This document shows positions 1-8,526 of a DNA stretch of 64,000 nucleotides, piece by piece; the stretch's first letter is position 1; each line of letters opens with the position of its first letter. The notes under the pieces are model-generated. The model had not been told where the DNA came from. It made no database searches and saw only the letters and a list, made by a program, of their open reading frames with translations. This stretch comes from G963422595 sp963422595 (GTDB lineage Bacteria > Pseudomonadota > Gammaproteobacteria > UBA4575), in assembly GCA_963422595.1 (NCBI GenBank), contig OY730298.1:1054001-1118000 (forward strand), read 5' to 3'. The translations under genes and the position numbers were made by a program.

Positions 1-1
1 G

Positions 2-1081
2 ATCTCGGCAAATCTTTGTGAGCAATTCACCAGCGCATTAGCAAAATATGGACTTCCTAAGCGCAGTATGTTTCCCGTATATGGTTTAGCGGAAGCGAGT
101 TTGGCGGTTAGTTTTCCGACAGTTGGCGCAAATTTACAAGTAGCGCAGGTGCAACGTGAATCACTTTCAATGGGTGCTACTGCCAGGTTAACTTCTCGTG
201 GTGATGGTAGTGTGTCGTTGGTCAGTGTTGGCGCGCCCGTAGATAATTGTAAGATTAGAATTAGTGACAAAAGTGGTAACGTCTTACCGCAGCATACGAT
301 AGGCCATATACATATTAAGGGGCAGAACGTTACTGAGGAAATTATAGGTGATGACGGCTCTGTGTTTTTTGAAGATGGTTGGCTGGATACTGGTGATTTA
401 GGTTTTTTCTCCAAACAACATTTATTTATCACCGGCAGGTATAAAGAAATACTATTTGTTAACGGTCAGAACTATTACCCACATGATATCGAAGAGACGT
501 TGCATCAATTCCTGGCGTTAGACCTGGGCAAAGTGGTTGTTGTGGGAGTCCCCTCCCCACAAAGTGATCTGGAAGAAGTGCTTGTATTTATTTTACACAA
601 AGGAGAATTGGAAGAATTTTTATCAATTTCTGCTGACGTGAAAGCGCTGGTGAATGAGCATTTTGGCATAGCAGTGCATCGGGTAATTCCAATCAAAAAA
701 ATACCCAAGACTACCAGCGGGAAAATTCAGCGTTCAGTGTTGGCCGATAGTTACCTGGCGAAGACATATGCCGACACCATCAACCAGCTAACCACACTGG
801 CGGAAGCAAAGCTCGACAACGGCATAGAAGAGGGTAGTGATACAGCCATAAATTCAATTAAACAAATATGCAGGGAGGCTTTACCTGGTAAATCTTTTAG
901 CATCCATGATAGTTTATTAGAACTTGGTGCAAGCTCTTTGGCATTAGTAGAAATACATACTGGTTTAGATGAACTGTACCCGGGAAAAATAGAAATCACG
1001 GATTTAATTGAACATCCCAGTATTGCTGATCTGGCGAAATTCCTGTGTGAAAAAGAAACCGAGGCGTTGACCTGCGCGTAA
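2..1081 (+). CDS. fatty acyl-AMP ligase with C-terminal acyl carrier domain (5'-truncated by window edge)
   Basis: The frame is open from the first bases of the window, so only the C-terminal ~359 residues are seen. An adenylate-forming core motif (VYGLAEASLAVSFP) is followed by the hinge/C-terminal subdomain (GWLDTGDLGF, then FITGRYKEIL and the lysine motif TTSGKIQRS). This is the fatty acyl-AMP ligase (FAAL) pattern. These enzymes activate fatty acids as acyl-adenylates and pass them to a carrier protein. The last ~80 residues form a carrier domain with LGASSLALVEIH; the serine codon at 935-937 is the expected phosphopantetheine site. The product is probably a fused loading module for a lipid or polyketide pathway encoded upstream, outside the window. 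The convergent neighbour is an acyltransferase. Confidence 0.85.
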   Translation: MSANLCEQFTSALAKYGLPKRSMFPVYGLAEASLAVSFPTVGANLQVAQVQRESLSMGATARLTSRGDGSVSLVSVGAPVDNCKIRISDKSGNVLPQHTIGHIHIKGQNVTEEIIGDDGSVFFEDGWLDTGDLGFFSKQHLFITGRYKEILFVNGQNYYPHDIEETLHQFLALDLGKVVVVGVPSPQSDLEEVLVFILHKGELEEFLSISADVKALVNEHFGIAVHRVIPIKKIPKTTSGKIQRSVLADSYLAKTYADTINQLTTLAEAKLDNGIEEGSDTAINSIKQICREALPGKSFSIHDSLLELGASSLALVEIHTGLDELYPGKIEITDLIEHPSIADLAKFLCEKETEALTCA

Positions 1082-1198
1082 CGTTGGGCTGATATTTACG
1101 TACCAGTGTCATAATTATGCTGATATTTTTTCCTGACAGGGTTTCTCTATTAACTCTACTACTTAAAAAATACCAACTCCTCTCATACAATATACAAG

Positions 1199-2056
1199 CT
1201 AGTCGTATAAAGATTTTTGCTTTTTCCACCTTCGATGTATCCACAGCCAGTTTTGTGGTTGGTTAAGAATCTGTTCCTCGATTGCCTGCGCGTAACGTTT
1301 AGTAATCAGGTGTGGTTTTTTGTCGTAAGGGGGGCTGGCTAGTTGCTTAAAACTGGCCTGATACCTACCACGACTGAGACGCTCTAATTCCATAAAAAAC
1401 ACTGGGTACTTAAACAGCGTAGCTATCTTTTCCAAACCCAAATAGAAGGGCGTATCCTGATGCATAAAAGTTGTCCAGCATGCCTTATCTCTTCGGCGCG
1501 GCGCCTGATCTGCGGCAATCGCGACGATGCGCGTTTGTTTGGCGCGTTTAATTAAATCAGTGATACAGGTTTTGGCCGGGATCAGCGTGACGTTAAAACG
1601 GGATCGCGACTCAAATACTAATTCATCCAACCACTTAAGATGCAATGGCTTATAAATTCCATCTATTGGGAATTTGAAATACTGACTTGCGGAAAGAGCG
1701 GCCCACTCCTGATTACAATGATGTGCGAGGGCTAACAACACCGTTTGTCCTTGTTGCAAGGCTTGCTCAATTGCCAGGGAATTCGTAAACGTCACACGAT
1801 CACTCAACTCCGAGGGGTGCATTCTTATACTTTTTATTACTTCAAGTACAACGTCGCAGAGGCTCAAGTAATGGCTCCTTAAAAGTTTTTGCCGTTCCTT
1901 TGAGCACATATTTGGAAATGAATTACGTATATTCTCCGCGGCGATTTTTCGTCTGAAACGAAAAATATAAAAAAGCAATACATACAGTAATTTAGACAAA
2001 CCATACAAAATCGGTAATGGTATAGCCGCAAGTAATTTTAGTATGGACTTTAGCAA
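1199..2056 (-). CDS. LpxL/HtrB-family lysophospholipid (lipid A) acyltransferase
   Basis: The product has 285 residues, near the usual ~300 of lipid A late acyltransferases. It has an N-terminal hydrophobic anchor (about residues 7-33), then the HX4E catalytic motif (HHCNQE, H112 to E117). A later GIYKPL segment, AADQAPRR and a tryptophan-rich C-terminus (QNWLWIHRRWK) also fit the family. Known members transfer acyl chains to Kdo2-lipid IVA or other lysolipids at the inner face of the cytoplasmic membrane. Which acyl donor and position apply cannot be read from the sequence. It is convergent with the acyl-AMP ligase and divergent from the FetB-like gene. Confidence 0.85.
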   Translation of the reverse strand: MLKSILKLLAAIPLPILYGLSKLLYVLLFYIFRFRRKIAAENIRNSFPNMCSKERQKLLRSHYLSLCDVVLEVIKSIRMHPSELSDRVTFTNSLAIEQALQQGQTVLLALAHHCNQEWAALSASQYFKFPIDGIYKPLHLKWLDELVFESRSRFNVTLIPAKTCITDLIKRAKQTRIVAIAADQAPRRRDKACWTTFMHQDTPFYLGLEKIATLFKYPVFFMELERLSRGRYQASFKQLASPPYDKKPHLITKRYAQAIEEQILNQPQNWLWIHRRWKKQKSLYD

Positions 2057-2176
2057 CTTGTGTTAAACGATTTATCGAATGATGGGTTGCGTACGCAGTG
2101 AATACTTATGAAATATAAAATTACTCGGCTAATGTATGCAGGAAATTTCAGGCCTGGTTTAATTAAAGAGAAAATT

Positions 2177-2902
2177 ATGAATACAAATATTTATGAAATC
2201 GGTTTCATCAATTTAGCTATATCATTAATTCCCATTATTATAGTAATTGTTATTCTTGCGATGTGGTCATTGAGCGGCAAAACTACGGTTTACGCATCGG
2301 TGCGAATGTTAATCCAGTTAATTGCCATTGGATATGTCTTAACCTCGATTTTTGCGTTGAACAACGCAGCCATTGTGGTACTTATTTTACTCGCGATGCT
2401 ACTGATGGCAAGTTGGATAGCGTTAAGGCCACTTAAACAACGATCTGCCCACTTACTTATGCAAGCCCTGATCGCAATTTGCATAGGTGGAGTATCCACT
2501 CTCGCACTAACCACGCTGGCAGTTTTTAAAATTCACTATTGGTATCAACCACAATACGTCATTCCCCTTGCGGGCATGATTTTTTCCAGTGCCATGAATA
2601 CAGTAAGCCTTGCTGCAGAGCGTTTTGAATCGGAGCTCTCTTCTGTTGACTACGTGCGCGCGCGCAATAATGCGTTTACTGCGTCCCTAATTCCCTCAAT
2701 TAACACGTTTTTTGCAGTGGGGTTGGTAGCGTTACCGGGGTTGATGACGGGGCAAATATTAGCAGGTGTGTCACCGCTGATTGCAGTGCAGTATCAAATT
2801 GTAATTATGAGCGTACTGTTTGGGTCTTCGGGTATCTCCGCGGCCATTTATTTACTGTTGCAAAGACCCCTATCTCCACCAAAGTGTCACTTCAGGACGT
2901 AA
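2177..2902 (+). CDS. FetB/YbbM-like (UPF0014) ABC-type permease
   Basis: This is a polytopic membrane protein of about 241 residues when started at the ATG at 2177, which has an AAAGAGAA Shine-Dalgarno-like stretch. An in-frame ATG at 2108 would add 23 hydrophilic residues. The family signature PGLMTGQILAG-SPLIAVQYQI is clear. In E. coli FetB pairs with the ATPase FetA in iron homeostasis, but no ATPase partner is adjacent here, so the substrate is uncertain. The C-terminus is odd. The last coding motif YLLLQRP is followed by an unrelated short tail, and a near copy of the same 29 bp lies 63 bp downstream (see the repeat entry), suggesting a rearranged 3' end. Confidence 0.75.
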   Translation: MNTNIYEIGFINLAISLIPIIIVIVILAMWSLSGKTTVYASVRMLIQLIAIGYVLTSIFALNNAAIVVLILLAMLLMASWIALRPLKQRSAHLLMQALIAICIGGVSTLALTTLAVFKIHYWYQPQYVIPLAGMIFSSAMNTVSLAAERFESELSSVDYVRARNNAFTASLIPSINTFFAVGLVALPGLMTGQILAGVSPLIAVQYQIVIMSVLFGSSGISAAIYLLLQRPLSPPKCHFRT

Positions 2903-2940
2903 AAAAATACTTATTTATTGCTACAAAGACCCCCATCTCC
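2849..2940 (+). repeat. imperfect 29-bp direct repeat, 63 bp apart, at the 3' end of the FetB-like gene
   Basis: Copy 1 spans 2849-2877, inside the gene; copy 2 spans 2912-2940, after its stop codon. 25 of 29 bases agree. The offset is 63 bp, a multiple of three. Read in the same phase the copies encode YLLLQRPLSP and YLLLQRPPSP. Two of the three changed codons are synonymous, as if both copies once coded. Beyond copy 2 the frame continues about 18 more codons before a stop. This looks like a relic of a duplicated or recombined gene end. Confidence 0.6.
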
Positions 2941-3132
2941 GAAGGCCATATTAAATGACTGGTTATACACCGGGGCTCTAATTCTCCAACACCATTAGTA
3001 GCTCCAAGGACAGTTTTTATACAATTTAACTGCGTTCACTCGTCAATCGTAGGACAAATAAACTATATTATGCGCGGATTAAAAATAATTTCTAACTGGC
3101 GGTTAGTCACTTACTGCCAGTGATAGCCAACG

Positions 3133-3162
3133 TTCACCTGAAGCAATTTCAAATGCTACACT
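3133..3162 (+). promoter_or_regulatory. probable promoter of tRNA-Arg(TCT)
   Basis: A -35-like TTCACC (3133-3138) and a -10-like TACACT (3157-3162) are separated by 18 bp and followed by a GC-rich discriminator. The tRNA begins 14 bp downstream. The arrangement resembles a stringently controlled stable-RNA promoter. The assignment rests on motif match only. Confidence 0.45.
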
Positions 3163-3176
3163 GGCGTTATTGCAAG

Positions 3177-3253
3177 GCGCCCGTAGCTTAACCGGACAGA
3201 GCATCGGCCTTCTAAGCCGAGGGTTGCAGGTTCAAATCCTGCCGGGCGCGCCA
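3177..3253 (+). tRNA. tRNA-Arg (anticodon TCT)
   Basis: Full cloverleaf. Acceptor arm GCGCCCG pairs with CGGGCGC. The anticodon stem TCGGC/GCCGA holds loop CTTCTAA with anticodon TCT. The T arm has GGTTCAAATCC, and CCA is encoded at 3251-3253. It reads AGA (and AGG) arginine codons. Confidence 0.96.
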
Positions 3254-3344
3254 CGTGCACTTAATGAACTAACAAAATCTCTACAGGCATGGATTGGCAA
3301 ACGTAGTCGTTCAAGCTCTAATAAGTTACTATTCGTCTTCCAAT

Positions 3345-3421
3345 GGTGGGCGTAGCTCAGTTGGTAGAGCGCAGGATTGTGGTTCCTGTGGTCGTGGGTT
3401 CGATCCCCATCGCTCACCCCA
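3345..3421 (+). tRNA. tRNA-His (anticodon GTG)
   Basis: The cloverleaf has acceptor GTGGGCG/CGCTCAC with one G-T pair. The histidine-specific extra G(-1) at 3345 faces C73 at 3418. The anticodon loop TTGTGGT carries GTG, the T loop is GGTTCGATCCC, and CCA is encoded. It lies 91 bp after tRNA-Arg, probably in the same transcript. Confidence 0.96.
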
Positions 3422-3634
3422 CCTTTTCGTTGTCCAGTCAAAAGCTTTTTTCCAGGCTTATACGTCACGGACCTGCACCAGGATCGCGCAATCAAATCAA
3501 TTGATCACTATTCTTTTGAATAATTATCTATGCCTTACGCTTGCTACCTGAATAAAATAGCCGTTTATTTACTGCCCTTAAATATGCGCGGGAAATTCCC
3601 CATGTTGAAAACCAGGGCAATTTTGGCTGCTCGA

Positions 3635-3669
3635 CACGTACCTGATTGGTTGGAAGCGTGTGGTACGTG
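3635..3669. repeat. perfect 8-bp inverted repeat downstream of the CPBP protease gene
   Basis: CACGTACC (3635-3642) and GGTACGTG (3662-3669) form perfect arms around a 19-nt loop, 3 bp past the stop codon of the minus-strand CPBP gene. No T-run follows on either strand, so it is not a classical intrinsic terminator. It may be an RNA 3'-end hairpin or a protein site. The rest of 3422-3672 shows no gene. Confidence 0.4.
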
Positions 3670-3672
3670 ATA

Positions 3673-4554
3673 CTAATTAGCCGGTGATCGATTTTTCATA
3701 CCGATATAGATAACGATTGTGAAAGCAATACAAATTGCTGCGAGGTAACCAATCACATTATCATAGTCCCCGCTTAAAAAAGCATATTCAGAATAAACGT
3801 TTGTATCAGTTACCTGTTTAAGTGTTTTTATAGTAAATACCCAACCTGCATGGATACCGATACAAATGGCAAGTTTATTGGTATATATTTTTATTATCGC
3901 AAGCAGCGTACCGGCAAGAAACAATGCGATAAACGAGTCAACAATATACATTGGTTGTAATAAAGGCAGGAATGCGTTTTTTAAGACTGTTAAGCCGCTC
4001 AGCCAACCAAGGGTGTTTGGATCGTGAAGGGTTTCTGGCTGTAGAAAGTGTACAAATGCGTAAAACAGGCTGGTTGAAACCACGGCGAATAAAATAGAGC
4101 CTTGTCGTTGTATTGCGCTAAGCATGGCACCGCGAAATAAAGTTTCTTCGATTAAGGCGACTAACAGTCCTGTGATTATTGCGGTCATCAGGAGTAGAGA
4201 AACGTCACCAAACGACCATACCCAGTCGTAATCAATCACCCTGTTTTTTGAGATTAGCAATCCCGCAATCACAGGAAGCATAATCAGGATGCCAGCGGCA
4301 AAACCGTTGAGAAGGCTCTTCCAGAATTCTTTTTGATCAGTATTGAAACCTATCTCTCGCCATGACGCAAAGCCGAGCTTTTTAAATAGTACTAAAAATA
4401 TAACAATCGCTATCCCTAACACACAACGGCTGACAACGCGCTCAAAATCCCACTCAAACCAGCTTATCAATAACATATACGTGGGATATGCGAGCATAGC
4501 GCCGCCCACAAGAACCAGCATAAAAAATACAATAAATAACAGCAGTGCAGGCAT
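3673..4554 (-). CDS. CPBP-family intramembrane metalloprotease (CAAX/Abi-like)
   Basis: A polytopic membrane protein of 293 residues with about eight hydrophobic segments. It carries the three family motifs in order: EETLFRG (EExxxR), FYAFVHF (FxxxH) and a later HAGW histidine motif. These residues form the intramembrane metal site in CAAX-type proteases. Bacterial members serve in bacteriocin self-immunity, peptide maturation or unknown roles; nothing nearby indicates a substrate. It sits alone, on the opposite strand, between tRNA-His and tRNA-Leu(TAG). Its start lies 116 bp from the tRNA-Leu gene, so the two are divergently transcribed. Confidence 0.85.
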   Translation of the reverse strand: MPALLLFIVFFMLVLVGGAMLAYPTYMLLISWFEWDFERVVSRCVLGIAIVIFLVLFKKLGFASWREIGFNTDQKEFWKSLLNGFAAGILIMLPVIAGLLISKNRVIDYDWVWSFGDVSLLLMTAIITGLLVALIEETLFRGAMLSAIQRQGSILFAVVSTSLFYAFVHFLQPETLHDPNTLGWLSGLTVLKNAFLPLLQPMYIVDSFIALFLAGTLLAIIKIYTNKLAICIGIHAGWVFTIKTLKQVTDTNVYSEYAFLSGDYDNVIGYLAAICIAFTIVIYIGMKNRSPAN

Positions 4555-4670
4555 AATGAAGAGCCTAGTAGCCCGTAACAGGGGATAAATTTGTGAGCGA
4601 CATCGGTGAATTCAAATTTAAGCTATAATAAAGGATAACTAATCGGAAATTTACACGTAAGCGAAAACTT

Positions 4671-4755
4671 GCGAAAGTGGCGGAATTGGCAGACGCGCTG
4701 GCTTTAGGTGCCAGTGGGGTAACCCGTGAGAGTTCGAGTCTCTCCTTTCGCACCA
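4671..4755 (+). tRNA. tRNA-Leu (anticodon TAG)
   Basis: Class II tRNA of 85 nt. Acceptor GCGAAAG/CTTTCGC, anticodon stem CTGGC/GCCAG with loop TTTAGGT (anticodon TAG). The long variable arm is around TGGGGTAACCCGTG, the T loop is GTTCGAGTC, and CCA is encoded at 4753-4755. It reads CUN leucine codons. Confidence 0.96.
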
Positions 4756-4987
4756 AATCTCGTGTAAATTATTTTGCCATTAGCACGATAGGCCATAGCC
4801 AACGTGCATGAAATCCGTATACGTCAGGCGAGACAGCATAGCACGCGAGCATTACTCTACATTGTTAAGCAGAAATAATCTAATTCACGAAAAAATGAAT
4901 ATTAGTGGTTTGTCTGGGTTAAATCGAGGCAAACACATGCAAATTACGCGCAATTAATCAGGATTAAACCAAGTATAGGGAGCTTCT

Positions 4988-6280
4988 GTGCAAGTATCTT
5001 TAGAAACTACTGGTTCATTAGAACGCAGGATGACGGTAGAAATACCAGCAGAGCGGATTACTGCCGCGGTAGAACAAAAATTACAGGACATGAGCCGGCG
5101 AGTAAAAGTATCAGGATTCCGCCCCGGAAAAGTGCCATTAGGTGTAGTACGACAACGTTTTGGAAAACAAGTATTTCAGGAAGTTATTGCGGATACCATG
5201 TATTCGAGTTATCGGGAAGCCGTCCTGCAAGAAAAGCTGCGTCCTGCTGGCAGCCCACGGATTGAACCGTTAAATGTAAAAATTAATCAGAATTTAACGT
5301 ACATTGCCACATTCGAAGTATATCCGGAAATGAATCTGGCAGACATCAGCAAGCTTGAAATCCAGGTTGCGGACGTAGAAGTAGCCGCCAGCGATATCAA
5401 TAATATGCTGGATAAATTACGCGCGCAAAAAACGCGATGGAAAGAAGTGGATCGGGAAGCAAACAAAAATGATCGGGTCACATTAGATTTTAAGGGCACA
5501 ATAGAGGGAGAAACGTTTCCTGGCGGCAGCAATGACAATTTTCCCGTCATACTGGGAAGCAATACTCTAATACCGGAATTTGAAGAGCAGCTTTACGGCG
5601 TGAGGAAAAATGAAGAAAAATCGTTTGACGTTACCTTCCCAAAGGATTATGCCCAGCAGCAACTGGCCAAAAAAACAGCGACTTTTGCGATACATGTGAA
5701 AATGATTGAATCGGGTGAACTACCTGATCCTGATGAGGCCTTTGTTAAAGAATTTGGTATTGAAGATGGCAACGTAGACACCCTGAAAGAACAACTTAAA
5801 AACAACCTGGATATCGAGCTTACCCAACGGAAAAAGGCATTTAACAAAGATCAGGTTATGCGACGTTTGTTAGCGGCTAATGAATTTGAGATTCCTCATT
5901 CGTTACTCCAACGAGAGATACAAGCATTGCGTGAACAGGCCACCACTGGCGTGAAAACTAAACATGAGACTGAATTACCCGATACCATGTTTGCGGAGCA
6001 AGCAAAACGTAGAACCTCGCTGGGCCTGATTATTGGCGAAATAGCACACCTGAATAAAATCAAATTGGACAATCAGAAAGTAAACGATCATATTAATACG
6101 ATTGCTTCAGGTTGTGCTAAGCCAGAAGATGTAATGCAGCACTACAGAAGTAATCGTCAGGCAATGGCAAGTATTGAATCGATCATTATGGAAGAACAAG
6201 TGGTAGAGTGGGTACTTGGTCAGGCTAGGAAAACTCCTGTGTCACTTACATTCGACGAAATTATAAATATGCGGTTTTAA
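4988..6280 (+). CDS. tig: trigger factor, ribosome-associated chaperone
   Basis: 430 residues, matching the family length. The N-terminal ribosome-binding domain contains GFRPGKVPLGVVRQRFG, the signature loop that docks on ribosomal protein L23. The FKBP-type PPIase domain follows (about 150-240; DRVTLDFKGTIEG), then the helical C-terminal chaperone arms. The start is GTG at 4988, with AGGGAG upstream at the right spacing; the resulting MQVSLETTGSLERR matches the canonical start. It catalyses early folding of nascent chains. It heads the conserved tig-clpP-clpX-lon block, with clpP 27 bp downstream. Confidence 0.97.
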   Translation: MQVSLETTGSLERRMTVEIPAERITAAVEQKLQDMSRRVKVSGFRPGKVPLGVVRQRFGKQVFQEVIADTMYSSYREAVLQEKLRPAGSPRIEPLNVKINQNLTYIATFEVYPEMNLADISKLEIQVADVEVAASDINNMLDKLRAQKTRWKEVDREANKNDRVTLDFKGTIEGETFPGGSNDNFPVILGSNTLIPEFEEQLYGVRKNEEKSFDVTFPKDYAQQQLAKKTATFAIHVKMIESGELPDPDEAFVKEFGIEDGNVDTLKEQLKNNLDIELTQRKKAFNKDQVMRRLLAANEFEIPHSLLQREIQALREQATTGVKTKHETELPDTMFAEQAKRRTSLGLIIGEIAHLNKIKLDNQKVNDHINTIASGCAKPEDVMQHYRSNRQAMASIESIIMEEQVVEWVLGQARKTPVSLTFDEIINMRF

Positions 6281-6307
6281 GCCACTAAATGGTGTAGGGT
6301 AATGATT

Positions 6308-6952
6308 ATGGCAAACACGCCTTCAAATTCCGGAACTTTAGGTCCGCAGGCACTAAATCTTGTGCCCATGGTAGTAGAGCAATCTGCTCGTGGTGAGCGG
6401 GCTTATGATATTTATTCGCGTTTATTAAAGGAGCGAGTGGTTTTTGTTGTTGGTGCTATTCATGATCAGATGGCGAATCTGGTAGTTGCGCAGCTCTTAT
6501 TTCTGGAATCAGAAAACCCTGATAAAGACATCTCAATATATATTAACTCGCCAGGAGGGTCCGTAAGCGCGGGCATGGCTATCTACGACACCATGCAGTT
6601 TACCAGTCCTGATGTCAGCACTTTATGTGTGGGGCAAGCGGCGAGCATGGGGGCATTATTACTGGCAGGGGGTGCGGCAAATAAACGCTATGCGCTACAT
6701 CATTCACGCATAATGATCCATCAACCAATGGGTGGTTTTCAGGGACAAGCCACTGATATAGACATTCACGCCAGGGAAATCCTGAAACTCCGCGAGGAAT
6801 TGAATAACGTACTGGCGAAACACACCGGGAAGCCGGTAGAAAGAATTGCTCAGGACACTGAGCGCGATCATTTTTTGAATAGTATGGAAGCTAAAGATTA
6901 CGGTTTAATTGATGCAGTGTTAGACAAGCGCAAGGAAAAGCCTTCTGGCTAA
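6308..6952 (+). CDS. clpP: ATP-dependent Clp protease proteolytic subunit
   Basis: Serine peptidase of about 214 residues that forms the tetradecameric chamber fed by ClpX. Catalytic serine lies in [14 protein letters not shown] and histidine in [10 protein letters not shown]. The oligomer-handle region ([11 protein letters not shown]) and the aspartate-containing C-terminal part (DTERDHF) are present. An ATG at 6302 is in frame, but the TAGGG ribosome-binding site (6295-6299) is correctly spaced only for the ATG at 6308. Spacing to tig and lack of a terminator suggest co-transcription. Confidence 0.97.
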   Translation: MANTPSNSGTLGPQALNLVPMVVEQSARGERAYDIYSRLLKERVVFVVGAIHDQMANLVVAQLLFLESENPDKDISIYINSPGGSVSAGMAIYDTMQFTSPDVSTLCVGQAASMGALLLAGGAANKRYALHHSRIMIHQPMGGFQGQATDIDIHAREILKLREELNNVLAKHTGKPVERIAQDTERDHFLNSMEAKDYGLIDAVLDKRKEKPSG

Positions 6953-7025
6953 GCGTCACACGCGCATTTGTTGTCAGGAAGCTACAAGATTGATCAAAGG
7001 TTATGCGGCTTCGATGTTTATTCCA

Positions 7026-7054
7026 CTTGAAACTTAGCCCGAATGTCGGCATCC
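7026..7054 (+). promoter_or_regulatory. candidate sigma-32 promoter upstream of clpX
   Basis: CTTGAAA (7026-7032) is a perfect sigma-32 -35 element. Fourteen bases later CGGCATCC (7047-7054) matches four of the seven specified positions of CCCCATNT. It would start transcription just upstream of the clpX ATG at 7082, allowing heat induction separate from clpP. The -10 is imperfect, so confidence is moderate. Confidence 0.45.
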
Positions 7055-7081
7055 TAAGTTTTCATATGCTCGGTAGTTACC

Positions 7082-8365
7082 ATGAGTGACGACAACACAA
7101 CCAAGGGCCAGGACAGCGGCAAGCTCCTATACTGTTCTTTTTGTGGCAAAAGCCAACATGAAGTTCGCAAACTCATTGCGGGCCCCTCGGTATTTGTGTG
7201 TGATGAATGTGTCGAATTATGTAATGACATCATTCGCGAGGAGATGCAAGACCAATCTCCTGCCGGGGGTGCCAGGCTTCCCAAGCCAGTAGCGATAAAT
7301 TCCATTCTTGATGAATATGTAATTGGTCAGGAGCGCGCCAAAAAGGTTTTATCCGTAGCAGTCTACAATCACTACAAGCGGTTAGACGCGCGCAATACGA
7401 GTAAAAGTGCGGTCGAGCTTGCGAAAAGCAACATTCTTTTAATTGGGCCTACTGGATCGGGTAAGACTCTATTAGCGGAAACACTTGCGCGTTTATTGAA
7501 CGTTCCATTTACGATAGCGGATGCTACCACCTTAACTGAAGCGGGTTACGTGGGTGAAGACGTTGAAAACATTATCCAGAAGCTACTACAGAAATGTGAC
7601 TACGACGTTGACAAAGCACAAACCGGGATCGTATACATTGATGAGATTGATAAAATATCGCGTAAGTCAGACAATCCTTCAATTACGCGCGACGTATCTG
7701 GCGAAGGCGTGCAACAGGCATTGCTAAAATTGATTGAAGGTACAATGGCATCGATTCCTCCGCAAGGTGGGCGTAAGCACCCACAGCAGGAATTTTTACA
7801 AGTGGACACCAGTAACATCCTATTTATTTGTGGGGGGGCATTTGCAGGACTTGATAAAGTTATCCTTGACCGCACGGAAAAAAGCGGCATTGGTTTCTCG
7901 GCGAAAGTTCGCGCCAAAGACAGCATTGTTAATATCGGTGAAATTTTACATAATGTTGAGCCTGAAGACCTGATTAAATACGGGCTCATCCCGGAATTTG
8001 TGGGGCGCATGCCGGTTGTTGCCACTCTGGAAGAGCTTAATGAAGAAGTGCTGGTGCGAATTTTGATTGAGCCGAAGAATGCAATTACCAAGCAATATCA
8101 ACGCTTATTTGAAATGGAAGGTGTAGACATAGAGTTTCGTGAAAACGCGCTTTATGCGGTCGCCCGTAAAGCTATGGATCGCAAAACCGGGGCCAGGGGG
8201 TTACGCACGATATTGGAAAATGTTCTTTTAGATACCATGTATGATCTACCTTCGCAAAATAGTATTAGCAAGGTGGTCGTTGATGAAACAGTTATTCTCG
8301 GGGATGCAACGCCCTACCTGATCTATGAAGGTTCAGAGTATGAGAAGGCGGCATCGAACGATTAA
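7082..8365 (+). CDS. clpX: ClpX, ATPase/unfoldase subunit of ClpXP
   Basis: 427 residues, standard length. The N-terminal zinc-binding domain has two CX2C pairs (CSFC and CDEC) for adaptor and substrate binding. The AAA+ module follows, with Walker A GPTGSGKT, Walker [10 protein letters not shown] and the arginine-finger region. The IGF loop that docks on ClpP is present as SGIGFSAKV. It unfolds tagged proteins, including ssrA-tagged products of trans-translation (smpB is at 24.5 kb), and feeds ClpP, encoded 129 bp upstream. Confidence 0.98.
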   Translation: MSDDNTTKGQDSGKLLYCSFCGKSQHEVRKLIAGPSVFVCDECVELCNDIIREEMQDQSPAGGARLPKPVAINSILDEYVIGQERAKKVLSVAVYNHYKRLDARNTSKSAVELAKSNILLIGPTGSGKTLLAETLARLLNVPFTIADATTLTEAGYVGEDVENIIQKLLQKCDYDVDKAQTGIVYIDEIDKISRKSDNPSITRDVSGEGVQQALLKLIEGTMASIPPQGGRKHPQQEFLQVDTSNILFICGGAFAGLDKVILDRTEKSGIGFSAKVRAKDSIVNIGEILHNVEPEDLIKYGLIPEFVGRMPVVATLEELNEEVLVRILIEPKNAITKQYQRLFEMEGVDIEFRENALYAVARKAMDRKTGARGLRTILENVLLDTMYDLPSQNSISKVVVDETVILGDATPYLIYEGSEYEKAASND

Positions 8366-8398
8366 GCTGTGTTTGGGCAAAGCTTGTACCTCGAAAAC

Positions 8399-8427
8399 CT
8401 TGAAATCGTGTCTGAGCACCCCCATTT
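8399..8427 (+). promoter_or_regulatory. sigma-32 (RpoH) heat-shock promoter of lon
   Basis: CTTGAAA (8399-8405), a 14-bp spacer, then CCCCATTT (8420-8427). This is a full match to the established sigma-32 consensus CTTGAAA-N13-15-CCCCATNT. Transcription would start near 8434, giving a leader of about 90 nt to the lon ATG at 8527. E. coli lon is also an RpoH regulon member. Confidence 0.88.
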
Positions 8428-8526
8428 TGAGATTATCTGACAGACAACGGCCATACTGCATCATATTTAATTGTCAGATACGGCTGGTTTACTATTCTGG
8501 AAACTGATTCAAGAGACCGATTCAAT

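Noticed and set aside
3422..3460. AAAAGCTTTTTT after tRNA-His as an intrinsic terminator
   Set aside because: The palindrome has no loop and few G-C pairs, so it cannot form a stable terminator hairpin.
3170..3551. Overlapping ORFs of 61-87 codons across the tRNA-Arg and tRNA-His genes
   Set aside because: They read through the tRNA cloverleafs; the tRNAs explain the sequence fully.
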